From a virus, in the IMG/VR virus record IMGVR_UViG_3300020442_002364, positions 19,428 to 83,427 of that record: a DNA stretch of 64,000 bases; one strand, 5' to 3'. Numbering within the stretch: the first letter of the stretch is position 1; the number at the start of each line of letters is the position of its first letter. Position numbers and translations under genes: made by a program. Shown here piece by piece: positions 1 to 10,042 of the stretch. Below the pieces are notes generated by a model. That model had not been told where the DNA came from, made no database searches, and saw only the letters and a program-made list of their open reading frames with translations.

Positions 1-2088
1 AACACTGACAAGATTGTTGGATAAATCAAATCTATGATCTCCTTTTCCTGCAGATGTGATATCAATCAGGATAGGATCATCAGCTCCAGATGCGTTTTTA
101 TTTGTAGCGTCAGCAGCGGAAGCTGCAAGAGCAATCCAATTATCGTTATACTTGTATGCATAATAACGAGTGTCATTGGTGAGTCCACCAATGTCACCAA
201 GACTACTGGAACGATATTCTAATGGATCTCCAGATACAAGTCCATGCTTTTCAATGAAAATCTGATTGTTTTCTGGCATGATATTGCCAGAAGTTAGATA
301 ATGATATCCAGTAGAATTTCCTGTGATGTCTTTTCTTCCCTCTACCTCAGTAATCGTAGTAGAGTTTTCCCAAGTGTCATACAGTTCAATAGTGTTACTA
401 TCAACAGCTCTTACATAATAAATTGTGTTGTCGATGAGACCAGGGATAACTGTGTTTCCATCTCTATTGTAGAAGACAGCAGAACCAGTACGAAGTCTAT
501 GCCCTGGGATAGTAATTCTATCAGTTAGGAGATCTGGGATATTTGTAGAATCTGGAATAAACTGAAGAGTCTCTCTTTCAGAATCTACAGTATGTTGGAA
601 AATCTGGTTAGAGATGGTTTCCAGTTCTGGTCTCAATGACTCAGTATCAGCAACCTCAAAACGTAAAGATACGCTTGGGTTATTAATATCAGTAATAATA
701 TTGGCAAAAGAAGCAGAATCGTAGAAGATACTTTCTGCCTGGTTGAATGTTGCTGTTGGTCCAGATGTAACTAGGATAGTTACAAATCCAGTTGCAGCTT
801 GGGTAGCTCCAGTTCCAGTAAAGGTTACTGACTGAACTCTACCTTGAGTACCAGAAGATCCACCCTGTACATAGAAACCTACTCCAGGTGTAGCTGTAGT
901 TCCTGTGTGGTTCGTGAAGGTAACCTTGAAAATGTTTTCACCACGGAATTGATCACCTGGAACAGCAGGAATTTGTCTTACTTCAGGTTCGTAGTAAAGT
1001 CTCTGCTTATCGTCAAATACGAATGCAAAATTCCAAGTGTGAATTACTTCACTTTGAGGATCACTAGCGTTTTGGAGAGCATCTCTGAATACAACTCCAT
1101 TAACATAAGTTTCGTTAGACGCCTTGACCATGTGGCGGTCAGCGTTAATTGGTCTAACAACTACTCTACGAAGGTTGTCACCAATAAGAGAACAGTTTCT
1201 TGGGAGAGAGATTGGGTTATCTTCTAAGTATTCACCACCAGATACGATGATCGATACGTACTCATCAGTAGGATCTGGAGTTGCTTTTTGTAATCCGTAT
1301 GCAATTTGAGCAGCTTTTTTGATAGTAGCAACTGGTCTCGCTGCAGAGCGACCATCATTAGTGTCACTACCAATAGTAGAAGATACGTATACACGACCAC
1401 CTGTGTCGTTGGTGGCGACTTTATATACGAAGTCTGTAGTTGCAATACGTCTCGACTGATCACTCAGAGGAGGAGTATCTGCTGTTGGGAAAAATGTAGT
1501 ACCGAAAGTAGGACTATTTACATCGGTATCTTCAAAGTTAACTAAGTTTGGAGCACGAAGATTCAGTGCTGGGTTGACAATAGTGTCAATATCCAGGTTT
1601 AAGATTTGTGCAGTATCAGAAATGATAGAACGAGTCGTTCTAATCTGACCTTCAACGTCAAGTTCAAACTCAGGGTTGGCAGTATTAACACCAACACGAA
1701 CGTTTTGAGAAGCGTTTTTGTTTACAAAGATAGCTTCTTTTTGGTTAGCTCCAACACCAACCGCCACAGAAACATTGTTATCACCTTGTAGAGTTACTGA
1801 TCTTCTACGGCGATACGATACTGTGTTACCAGCAACAATAGTGCCACTGGCGGAATCGGTAATTGTAAAATTATCATCATCAACTACGGTGATGGTATAT
1901 ACGCCATCCGTAGCTCCACCCGAGGTAAAATCCAGGTAAAGAGAGTCGTTACTGTCGAGTCCATGCGACGGACTGATAACATTGACAGTAGTTAATTGTC
2001 TGAAGTAAGTGGCGTTAATCCATGCGCCAGTGTTTACTACACCAGAACCTTCGATTCTTTGCTGTTCTGAATTAAAATTGAGACTCAT
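1..2088 (-). CDS. Large virion fibre/structural protein, 3' part beyond window (partial)
   Basis: This reading frame begins at the ATG at 2088-2086 and stays open to the left edge, so at least 696 residues are present and the C-terminus is missing. The N-terminus starts MSLNFNSEQQR. Near residues 120-150 is a GVNTANPEFELDVEG segment of the kind found in phage fibres. Around residues 235-300 comes NDGRSAARPVATIKKAAQIA followed by a GGEYLEDNPI turn, the pattern of pectate-lyase-like beta-helix fibre modules also present in the 2409-aa and 1554-aa proteins of this window. The rest is beta-rich, with many T, S, G and N residues. It is the most distal gene of the late structural operon visible here. 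The role as a fibre or baseplate-attached adhesin is inferred from composition and position; I do not recognise a specific T4 homologue. Confidence 0.8.
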   Translation of the reverse strand, partial: MSLNFNSEQQRIEGSGVVNTGAWINATYFRQLTTVNVISPSHGLDSNDSLYLDFTSGGATDGVYTITVVDDDNFTITDSASGTIVAGNTVSYRRRRSVTLQGDNNVSVAVGVGANQKEAIFVNKNASQNVRVGVNTANPEFELDVEGQIRTTRSIISDTAQILNLDIDTIVNPALNLRAPNLVNFEDTDVNSPTFGTTFFPTADTPPLSDQSRRIATTDFVYKVATNDTGGRVYVSSTIGSDTNDGRSAARPVATIKKAAQIAYGLQKATPDPTDEYVSIIVSGGEYLEDNPISLPRNCSLIGDNLRRVVVRPINADRHMVKASNETYVNGVVFRDALQNASDPQSEVIHTWNFAFVFDDKQRLYYEPEVRQIPAVPGDQFRGENIFKVTFTNHTGTTATPGVGFYVQGGSSGTQGRVQSVTFTGTGATQAATGFVTILVTSGPTATFNQAESIFYDSASFANIITDINNPSVSLRFEVADTESLRPELETISNQIFQHTVDSERETLQFIPDSTNIPDLLTDRITIPGHRLRTGSAVFYNRDGNTVIPGLIDNTIYYVRAVDSNTIELYDTWENSTTITEVEGRKDITGNSTGYHYLTSGNIMPENNQIFIEKHGLVSGDPLEYRSSSLGDIGGLTNDTRYYAYKYNDNWIALAASAADATNKNASGADDPILIDITSAGKGDHRFDLSNNLVSV

Positions 2089-2100
2089 TTATGTTTACCC

Positions 2101-2631
2101 TTAAGTAACTAGAGTGATATCTAATACACCGATCCACTTAACTGTGGAAGATGTGGTTACAGTTGCAACTTCAAACGTAAAAAATGGATCTGATCCGATC
2201 GTAAATGCGTCTGGAGTAACTGACCAAGACTCTTGTCCTGGTGGATTGTTTCTAAGAATGTTTTCGTGTGATGCAGACACCACAGGAGAACCAGAAGCAG
2301 TATGAATTACAACGTCAAAAGTGCTAGCATGTACGTATTGAGAAGATGTAGTCTCTTGCCCAAACACATGTGCTCTTACAAAAGCAACACTGTTTTGCCC
2401 TAGAGGAATACTATTTGATGCCAGAGGCGTAGTTCCGTCAAGGGACAATTGCATGGTATTATTAGATGCATCAGTTACTCTTTTTAATAGAAAAGTATCT
2501 TTATTGGCATCGGTAAAATTATCACTAGTCATGTGCATAGCAGAAATATTCTTCAGAGCACGCTCCGTAGAGAGAACTTCTGTAGCCGCTACTGCATAGC
2601 CTCCAATAGACGAAAAATTGTTAATCGGCAT
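2101..2631 (-). CDS. Structural protein of unknown function (176 aa)
   Basis: The product is a beta-rich protein without a signal peptide or membrane segment, starting MPINNFSSIGGYAVAATEVLS and ending WIGVLDITLVT. I do not recognise the family. It lies between two giant fibre-like genes, 12 nt before the next start and 23 nt after the stop of the 2409-aa gene. A perfect T4-type late promoter, TATAAATA, sits 20 nt upstream of its ATG, so it can be transcribed independently late in infection. The context points to a virion component or fibre-associated protein. That role is inference. Confidence 0.75.
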   Translation of the reverse strand: MPINNFSSIGGYAVAATEVLSTERALKNISAMHMTSDNFTDANKDTFLLKRVTDASNNTMQLSLDGTTPLASNSIPLGQNSVAFVRAHVFGQETTSSQYVHASTFDVVIHTASGSPVVSASHENILRNNPPGQESWSVTPDAFTIGSDPFFTFEVATVTTSSTVKWIGVLDITLVT

Positions 2632-2651
2632 GACTTTAGATTACCTTAGGT

Positions 2652-2659
2652 TATTTATA
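2652..2659 (-). promoter_or_regulatory. T4-type late promoter TATAAATA
   Basis: The minus strand reads GTATAAATAACC, an exact T4 late-promoter octamer (recognised in T4 by gp55 sigma), 20 nt upstream of the ATG of the 176-aa gene. The TAA stop codon of the 2409-aa gene is contained inside the octamer. Confidence 0.75.
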
Positions 2660-5600
2660 CCTTGACCTTAGTGGTTGTAAACCTACCAGTGAAGGATGTG
2701 GATGATGTTGCGGCAGACGATTTAGCGAGAGCAATTGTAACAATACCACCAATAACGGAGATAGAAACGTCAATCAAATCGTTATCGGATGTTACTGAAT
2801 TAGTGACAGTTGCGTATGCATTTGTACCTGCTGCAGCACATATAGAAGTTACTTCTACCATGTGTACTTTTCCGTCATCACTTTCAATCGTGATGAGAGA
2901 TTTTGCTCCTTTGAAATCACTTCTAGTAAACTGAGCAAAGGAAGTTGATGTTGTGAACGATGCTAATTGACCACCTTCAACACGGCAGTCATCAAGTTCT
3001 ACGAAGTCTGCTGTAGAATCGATTACTGTAAGATATGATTCTGTACCTGCTTGCCATCCACGGTTAACTTTAAATCCTGCTTCACTGCCATTTGCATCAT
3101 AGCTAACAAACGGTTTGTTATCCATGAACGTAACAAGATCCTGATTCAGGACTTCTTGCTTGGTGAATGCGGCAGTTGCTCCACTAATAGTGTCAACTTC
3201 AAATGTGACATCATTATCAGGTGTAAGTCCACCTAGGAGGGTACCAGAAATAGTGATTACTTCATTAGCAGCGTATAATGTACCACCACTGTTGATAGTG
3301 ATTGTTGATACATTTCCAGATCCATCGATCGTAACATCGAAAGTTGCTCCAGAACCATCAATTTGAGCACTAGAAGCGAGGTTTGTGAAACTACTATTTG
3401 GAGTATATGCTCCGTTTGTTGCTGTAATCGTAGCAGAATCAATAGTAGCAATTACACCTTGAGGAGGTACAGCTCGGAGTCTTAAACCTCCACTAATTTC
3501 AAGATCTCTCTTTGTTCTAATGGAAACAATTGCAGATCCTCTTGAGAGGAATTCAAAAGTATTTCCTGTTGTTGATGCACTATCAAAGACAGTAACAGAT
3601 GGATAATCAAATTTGAATGAAGCTGCGTCCATTCTGACTCCCGTCATATTACTGCGGAAAGTCATCAAAGTATTATTTAAACTGAGGTTATTGATACCTG
3701 CAGCATAGAATTCAAAAGTATCTTCATCCTGACCTGGAGCAGACTCAGTAAGAATGTAAGTATCCTGATCAACGTCACGAACACCACCCAGAGAAACAAA
3801 GTCGGATCCGTTATAACCCTCAAATTGTAATTGAGTAGTATTGAAGCGAACCATACCAGTCAGTCTGTTCGCTGTCAATGGTCTCTGGTTTGTTGTTCCA
3901 GAAGGAATAACCAAAGCACTATTAGTATCGATTCTTACATCCTTTCCATTTTGAGGTTTGATATCAATACCAGCACCTTGAATGGCAGTAATCGTAAGAG
4001 TTTTTCCACTTCCACTTCCGATATTAGATGTATCCAGAACGATAGTATCACCAGACCTGTAATTAAATCCAAGATATCCTGTAGAAGGAGTGATCGCAGT
4101 GATATCTCCACCAGCGATGGTAACATCAAACTCAGCATCAGTTCCATTTCCAGTTGTAGATGATACTGCTACTCTTGTATAAGATCCATCAGTATATCCA
4201 GTCGCAGTTCCAGTTGCACTTACGGTCTTGACTTGACCGAAGGAAAGAGTTGAAGTTAAACTACTGTTACTAATAGTGTTATCTACAAGTTTCAGATTCT
4301 TACTTGCCTCAACAAATCCTTCAGATGAAAGATCACCTGTATTAGGTACTATGTTAAGAGTTTCTGAGGTTCCATCTGTAACTTGGATGAGATTATTTAC
4401 ATCTCCAGTGCCTTTAAGGATAAGATTTCCTTGTCCTTTTGGAGCAACACTAATATCTACATTGGCGTCAGTGCCAATTGCAGTGATGGAATTATCATTT
4501 CCAATTCTAAGTTGAGTTGCTGCAGCACCAATATCAATTTGTTCGTTGACTGCATCAATCTTGAAGAATGGTACAGTTTCTGTTAGGTTTTGATCTACTA
4601 CAAAATCAGTAGAGAGGTCAAATCCAGTTGCGCTAATACTTCCACGTTGCGTTCCAGAGATAGTCAGACCAATATCATCAGCACCAGCGGCGTATAAACC
4701 AGTCGTTAAACTATTCTGCAGTGTGAATGAAGGAGTGGTTGCGGATCCATCTTGAATCTGAAGTTGACCATTAGTGATCGTGTTTACAGAACCATTAGCA
4801 GTTAAGTCTCCAGTTAATACAGATGTACCACCAACAGTCAGGTTGGTTCCAACTTGGACAGTTGCAGTGCTTTGAATATCTGGAGATTGTAATAATCCAG
4901 CAGAAGAAATAGAAGCACCATTACTAAAACTTACAGCTCCAGTCTCAGCAATGTTGAAATTAGTGCTAGTGAGTGAACCGTTAGGACTGTATTGGAATAC
5001 TTCGGTTTCATTTACACTACCAACTGCAATCGCTAAATTGGATCCACTTCCCATTGGACTTGTATCCAATGAAAGAACATCACCGACGCTAAAGTTAAAT
5101 CCTGCTGTTGATGGTGTTACAGTGTTAATAAATCCTGCTTTGGTGATTGTAAATACAAATCCACCACCGTTACCTACACTATCAATCGTAGCATCATCGA
5201 CGCCAACGGTATCGTTTACTGCGTATCCAGATCCAGATGGAGAAATTAAAGTTACAGAACTAATTGAGGTGTCGTTTGTAGTGATACTATATGCAAATCC
5301 AGATCCACTACCAGCACCAAGATAAGTATTATCCGTAGATAAAGTATCACCTACCTTATAATCATCGCCTTGTGTTGTAATTCCAAACGAAGTAATCGTG
5401 CCATTTGCAGCAACCGTAACATCAGCAAGAGCTCCAGATCCAAACTCACCAACAGATCCAGCAGAAACTGTTAACTCTCCACCTCTTCCCATACCAGCAC
5501 CATGCGTGGTGCATACGTAAGTAATAGGACCAGTAGCAGCAGATTTTACAACAACCTCAGCAAAAGCACCAGCGGTACCAGCAGTTCCCCAGTTTTGAAC

Positions 5601-8600
5601 TACATACTCACCAAAAGTATATGTTCCTAAAGTCCATGGGTGACCAGTGTTAGAAGCATCTGATTGGTCAAATCGATATGTGTTACTAGTATTTAAGTTG
5701 ATGGATGGAGTTTCTTGTCCGTTGATTGCGTATCTATCTTGGTTTTGCGACCATGCAAATACCGTACCACTTCCACCACCACTAGCAGTTGCAGTATCGC
5801 TAACAGTAAACTGAGAAGAACCAGTATTCAGATAAACGTAAGTATCGTTACCATCAGTAAACACGAAAGTTACTGTACCCGATCCACCAGAAGGATCTGT
5901 GATGGTATTACCTACAGCGATAGTTCCAGTAACACCTGTCAGTTGTACTAAATCTCTCTGGATAACAGTTACCGCATATGTGGCGGATGGACTATTATTA
6001 AAGAGTTGTACGTTAGTATAAGATGCAGGAGTGTAACCACTACCAGCATTAGTGATGTTACCACTAAGACCTAAAATTGTGAAAGATGCACTTGCTCCAG
6101 TTCCAGAACCAGTAATAGTTCTAAAATTAGTTTGATATACTCCTGGAGCGTATCCAGTACCACCATTAGTAATCGTTCCCTGTAATGGAAGAACTTCAAC
6201 GTTTAATTCTGCTCCGAAACCATTACCGCCAAGGATGCTTACTGTTGGTACTGAGGTATAACCACCACCAGGAAGATTGAGAGTTACTGAAGAAACTTCT
6301 CCAGTTAATTTATTAATAACTGCAGTAGCTTCTGCATCTTGGTTTGTATCTGGACTTCCACCGATAAAAGCAATCGTAGGAATTACAGCATATCCCTTAC
6401 CTACAGTGTTAAGAGTTACTGAATTAATTCCGAAACCGACAACAGCATTAACAACACCACCGCTACCAGTAGTATCTGTCCCATCAGGAGTAACTGTAAC
6501 TGATGGAGCACTGGAATATCCGCTTCCTTGACCATTCAGGGTTACTGTAGAAATTGGAGAACCACCAATAACAGTCAAACTTGCAGGTGTGCTTGGAGAT
6601 CCACCATTGATAGTCACGGATGGTGTAGTGCTATAACCAACACCTCTAGATGCGATACTGATGGCACTAATAGCACCAGAAGTTAAAGTTACTGTTGCAA
6701 CTGGAACTGCTCCAGTTAAAGTATGGAATTGACCTTGAGTTCCAGTTCCAACACTAATCGCAGACCCGCCACTGGTAGCAGAGAGTTTAAATCCAGCATC
6801 ATTGGATTCTACGACGTAATAAGTGTTGCCGTCGGTAAGACCAGTAAGGGTAGTGTTTCCACCATTTCCATAAACAACAGCATCACCATCAATGAAAGGA
6901 TGACTTTGTTGTGCAAAAAGACCTGCAACTGGAAGTGCTCCATCAAAAGAAAATACTGGAGCAGTTCCAAAATCTAAAGTTGGTGTAGATCCATAACCAG
7001 CACCACCATCAGTAATATCGATTCTTGATAATTTTACAGAACTCGTATTAAGTGAAACTGTTGCTGTTGGAAGAGTTCCACCTGTTTCTTGAGGAGCACT
7101 GAAAACTAAAGTTGGTGCAATTGAATATAAAGATCCTCTACTTGTAAGGGTCAATCCACCGTCAAGTTTAACGGTACCATACGTAGTTAAAGTTGCAGTT
7201 GCAGTTGCTAAAGTGTATGGATCAGATCCTACGTTAGTAAAACTAAAAGTTCCAGCGTCGTAACCACTTCCTTCATTTGTGATATTGACTGTTGCAATCT
7301 CAGTCTTAAAGGTTAAGAGTTCTCTGTTTGTATAAAGACCTGCTGCAGTAAATCCGTGGCGTCTCTTTCTATCAACCTCAAATGCAATACTACCCTCAGC
7401 ATCTCCATTAAAAGATGACTTTTTAGATGCGTCAAAATAGAGATTTTCTTCTGCTCTAAGTTCAGAACGAAGAATGATATCCTGTTGACTTGAAGGGTCA
7501 ATGATGATATCACCAGAGGTAGAACTTATGGTGTTTCCAGAAAGTCTAAGATTTCCCGTTTCAATAAAAGCTGGGAAAATTGTTGTGGTACCAGTAGCAT
7601 CACTTAAGGTGATGTTTGCTGCCTGCTGAGCTGTGCTAGTTGCCTGGAATGAAACGTTACCTGTTTCCTGATCTACGACAAATGCATCACCAACACGGAA
7701 ATCTCCCTTCTCGTTAGTTGCAGAATAGAAGATACGACCACCATTCAGTTCGCTAACCTCATTCGCAGGAACAGCGAGATCTGGGTCGTTTGTAAAGTCT
7801 GCGTTTGCTCCGATATATGCAAAGTTATGTGCCGTGAGAAGCAGTTTTACGCCTGCTCCATCGGCAATTGCACCCTTATTACCATAAATGTTAGCAGAAG
7901 AGATTGAACGCAGTTCAGCGCCAAACTGAGCGTAGTCTGCAGTCAGTAAGGATGTTGCAGAATCTCCACCGTCAGAACGAATATCTTTTACGCCTTTTCC
8001 GCTATCTGAAATAACAGTTGCTCCATCAGTCCCATCGAAATGGAGTAAGAGGACTGTGAACAAATCTGTTGTAAATGCTGCTGCTGGTGGGGTAAAGTTT
8101 CCTGTATATCTTGCAGAATTTTTAGATACACGGACCTCATCAGTGTGACCACCAAATTCATTCGCTCCTACATAGTCTCCACCGAGAACCAATGGTTTGG
8201 TTACACCATAATCATTATTATCTGTATATGTACCAAGTGAAGTTCCATTTAGGAACAATCTAGTTGTGCCACCCGAACGAGCAACAGCAACGTGATACCA
8301 AGTATTAGAAGAAAGAGTGCCTCCACTAATTTGTGATGTATTTCCTACTCCATAATGTAAGGTAGTTCCATCCAAATACAATACTGGAGCAGTATCAGTT
8401 GCGGATGCATTTCTGAAGTCGATGAATGTTTGTACACCCGATACTGCTGCAGGTCTAATGAAACATTCAACCGCAAAATTCGTAGTACCAAATCCAAAGT
8501 CGCTATCACTTGGAAATACTACATGGTCATCAACACCGTCAGTGAGGAGAGATGCTGTTCCAAACTTAAATTGTGCTGTATCTACCTGAGCGTCACCAGC

Positions 8601-9884
8601 AATGACTCCATTTTTACCAGTTGGAACTCCAGTGGTAAATTCTCCAATTCCTTTTCCATTGATGAATACATATGTACCATCATTGGACGCAACGGTTCCA
8701 TATGCGTCTGCTTTCTTATATGTGATGTTACCGCTGGTTGTTCCAGATGAAGTATCAGTAACTTCAAATGTATTTGTTGCTACGTTAGCAACAGTGTAAT
8801 ATCCATCAGTTCCATTACCACTAGTGTAATCTGCATAGACTACATCACCATTAGATAATCCGTGAGCAGCTCTAGTTGCAGTTACGGTTGATCCACTTCT
8901 GCTATATGTTCCAGATTTAAATCCATCCTCTAACTGATAGATAACCTCTGAAGGAGCAAAAGTTCCAGATACACCAGATAACTTAAGACGTGTTTGACCT
9001 GCTCCAGCACGTCCAGTAGCACCCTGAACACCCTTAATACCTTCAGCAGCGAAGTATACAAAAGAGTTTAACCACTCAACGCGAACACCATTGGTAACAA
9101 GTAGACCAACGGAATTTGGAACAATAAAGGTTACTTCATTAAAAAGAACCGCAGATTCAATTGTAGTTGAAGCGAATACTGCTCCATCGAGTTTAGCGCC
9201 TCTACCAGCATCTCCTTGTCCATATCCATATGGATCTGTGCTAGAAGTTACACTTCCTTTTGTTAATACAGTTACTCTCTCAATATAAGGACTTCTTTCT
9301 GAATTATTAGATGCTGCACATACAAAACCGTAACCAGTATCGTTACCAGAATTGTAGAAGAAGTCTTTTACAGTAAGATCGGAGACATGACTATCCCCTT
9401 CTAATACAAATGCGTTAAGATCGTTAGTCCCTGTTGTTGGATAGATTTGAGTTGATCTTAAGTTAGCACCACGTACAGTTACCCCGTCAGGAACCGTTAG
9501 TGGGAAAATTTCTTGATATAATCCAGCTTCAATATAAACAGTATCTCCCGATGTAGCTTGAGAGAGAGCGTATGCAACTGTTCTAAATGGAGTCTGCTTA
9601 GTCTTACCGTTAGCATTACCATTTGCCAAACTTAAAACGTCACTACCATTGGCAGCAACGTGCAAAGAACTTCCAACCCCGTTCGTAATTCCGCTTGACA
9701 ACATATTAGTTGTCACTGTTGCTGGATTTGGAACAGTGTTAGCAACCTCGGTAATGCTACCTGAGTTGTTTACATATAATTTTTTGTCAGCAATATTAAG
9801 AGCAACTTCGCCGTCAGCTAAATTCGCCGTCGTCGGAGTCGCTAGTGGTGTTGTTGACCTTTTGAGTTTGATCTGGGTTGCCAT
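2655..9884 (-). CDS. Giant fibre-like virion protein with beta-helix, LamG-like and cupredoxin-like modules (2409 aa)
   Basis: The N-terminus MATQIKLKRSTTPLATPT...LADGEVALNIADKKLY matches the short fold found at the start of many phage fibres (Mtd-N-like). Residues about 75-145 (GKTKQTPFRTVAYALSQA...DTVYIEAGLYQE) look like the start of a pectate-lyase-type beta-helix. Residues about 435-610 form a LamG/concanavalin-like lectin domain (NFAVECFIRP, TWYHVAVARSGG, LFLNGTSLG, DEVRVS). Residues about 850-1350 carry many GSGY-type beta repeats. Residues about 1400-1480 contain a cupredoxin-like segment with GHPWTL and YVCTTHGAGM. The C-terminal third resembles phage fibre shaft. The lectin domain suggests glycan binding at the cell surface; virion location is inferred from neighbours. 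The start at 9884 overlaps the upstream 72-aa gene by 71 nt, which is long, but the next Met is far downstream. Confidence 0.85.
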   Translation of the reverse strand: MATQIKLKRSTTPLATPTTANLADGEVALNIADKKLYVNNSGSITEVANTVPNPATVTTNMLSSGITNGVGSSLHVAANGSDVLSLANGNANGKTKQTPFRTVAYALSQATSGDTVYIEAGLYQEIFPLTVPDGVTVRGANLRSTQIYPTTGTNDLNAFVLEGDSHVSDLTVKDFFYNSGNDTGYGFVCAASNNSERSPYIERVTVLTKGSVTSSTDPYGYGQGDAGRGAKLDGAVFASTTIESAVLFNEVTFIVPNSVGLLVTNGVRVEWLNSFVYFAAEGIKGVQGATGRAGAGQTRLKLSGVSGTFAPSEVIYQLEDGFKSGTYSRSGSTVTATRAAHGLSNGDVVYADYTSGNGTDGYYTVANVATNTFEVTDTSSGTTSGNITYKKADAYGTVASNDGTYVFINGKGIGEFTTGVPTGKNGVIAGDAQVDTAQFKFGTASLLTDGVDDHVVFPSDSDFGFGTTNFAVECFIRPAAVSGVQTFIDFRNASATDTAPVLYLDGTTLHYGVGNTSQISGGTLSSNTWYHVAVARSGGTTRLFLNGTSLGTYTDNNDYGVTKPLVLGGDYVGANEFGGHTDEVRVSKNSARYTGNFTPPAAAFTTDLFTVLLLHFDGTDGATVISDSGKGVKDIRSDGGDSATSLLTADYAQFGAELRSISSANIYGNKGAIADGAGVKLLLTAHNFAYIGANADFTNDPDLAVPANEVSELNGGRIFYSATNEKGDFRVGDAFVVDQETGNVSFQATSTAQQAANITLSDATGTTTIFPAFIETGNLRLSGNTISSTSGDIIIDPSSQQDIILRSELRAEENLYFDASKKSSFNGDAEGSIAFEVDRKRRHGFTAAGLYTNRELLTFKTEIATVNITNEGSGYDAGTFSFTNVGSDPYTLATATATLTTYGTVKLDGGLTLTSRGSLYSIAPTLVFSAPQETGGTLPTATVSLNTSSVKLSRIDITDGGAGYGSTPTLDFGTAPVFSFDGALPVAGLFAQQSHPFIDGDAVVYGNGGNTTLTGLTDGNTYYVVESNDAGFKLSATSGGSAISVGTGTQGQFHTLTGAVPVATVTLTSGAISAISIASRGVGYSTTPSVTINGGSPSTPASLTVIGGSPISTVTLNGQGSGYSSAPSVTVTPDGTDTTGSGGVVNAVVGFGINSVTLNTVGKGYAVIPTIAFIGGSPDTNQDAEATAVINKLTGEVSSVTLNLPGGGYTSVPTVSILGGNGFGAELNVEVLPLQGTITNGGTGYAPGVYQTNFRTITGSGTGASASFTILGLSGNITNAGSGYTPASYTNVQLFNNSPSATYAVTVIQRDLVQLTGVTGTIAVGNTITDPSGGSGTVTFVFTDGNDTYVYLNTGSSQFTVSDTATASGGGSGTVFAWSQNQDRYAINGQETPSINLNTSNTYRFDQSDASNTGHPWTLGTYTFGEYVVQNWGTAGTAGAFAEVVVKSAATGPITYVCTTHGAGMGRGGELTVSAGSVGEFGSGALADVTVAANGTITSFGITTQGDDYKVGDTLSTDNTYLGAGSGSGFAYSITTNDTSISSVTLISPSGSGYAVNDTVGVDDATIDSVGNGGGFVFTITKAGFINTVTPSTAGFNFSVGDVLSLDTSPMGSGSNLAIAVGSVNETEVFQYSPNGSLTSTNFNIAETGAVSFSNGASISSAGLLQSPDIQSTATVQVGTNLTVGGTSVLTGDLTANGSVNTITNGQLQIQDGSATTPSFTLQNSLTTGLYAAGADDIGLTISGTQRGSISATGFDLSTDFVVDQNLTETVPFFKIDAVNEQIDIGAAATQLRIGNDNSITAIGTDANVDISVAPKGQGNLILKGTGDVNNLIQVTDGTSETLNIVPNTGDLSSEGFVEASKNLKLVDNTISNSSLTSTLSFGQVKTVSATGTATGYTDGSYTRVAVSSTTGNGTDAEFDVTIAGGDITAITPSTGYLGFNYRSGDTIVLDTSNIGSGSGKTLTITAIQGAGIDIKPQNGKDVRIDTNSALVIPSGTTNQRPLTANRLTGMVRFNTTQLQFEGYNGSDFVSLGGVRDVDQDTYILTESAPGQDEDTFEFYAAGINNLSLNNTLMTFRSNMTGVRMDAASFKFDYPSVTVFDSASTTGNTFEFLSRGSAIVSIRTKRDLEISGGLRLRAVPPQGVIATIDSATITATNGAYTPNSSFTNLASSAQIDGSGATFDVTIDGSGNVSTITINSGGTLYAANEVITISGTLLGGLTPDNDVTFEVDTISGATAAFTKQEVLNQDLVTFMDNKPFVSYDANGSEAGFKVNRGWQAGTESYLTVIDSTADFVELDDCRVEGGQLASFTTSTSFAQFTRSDFKGAKSLITIESDDGKVHMVEVTSICAAAGTNAYATVTNSVTSDNDLIDVSISVIGGIVTIALAKSSAATSSTSFTGRFTTTKVKV

Positions 9885-10032
9885 CTATACCATTCTCAGT
9901 AGACTGGGATTCTTTATTGATACTATTTAACTGACTTTGCAAATCAGAAATTTGCGCCTCCAGCATCACATTTGTCAAAGTCAAGTCAGAAATTTTCTTT
10001 TGTAATGTAGCAATAACAATTTGTACGTTCAT
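9814..10032 (-). CDS. Small coiled-coil protein (72 aa)
   Basis: Residues 1-45 form an amphipathic heptad pattern (IATLQKKISDLTLTNVML, then ISDLQSQLNSIN) that predicts a coiled coil. The last 25 residues are acidic and disordered (ending SDSDDGEFS). The ATG lies 10 nt after the stop of the 554-aa fibre gene. The 3' end overlaps the start of the 2409-aa gene in another frame by 71 nt. A small oligomerising linker or chaperone for the neighbouring fibre is plausible. No family is recognised. Confidence 0.65.
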   Translation of the reverse strand: MNVQIVIATLQKKISDLTLTNVMLEAQISDLQSQLNSINKESQSTENGIDGNPDQTQKVNNTTSDSDDGEFS

Positions 10033-10042
10033 AACTTAGTCG

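Noticed and set aside
301-9930. Many plus-strand open frames of 60-140 codons in the structural region
   Set aside because: They are shadows of the long minus-strand genes: they lie antisense within conserved coding sequence, have serine- or valine-rich biased composition and lack promoters or ribosome sites.
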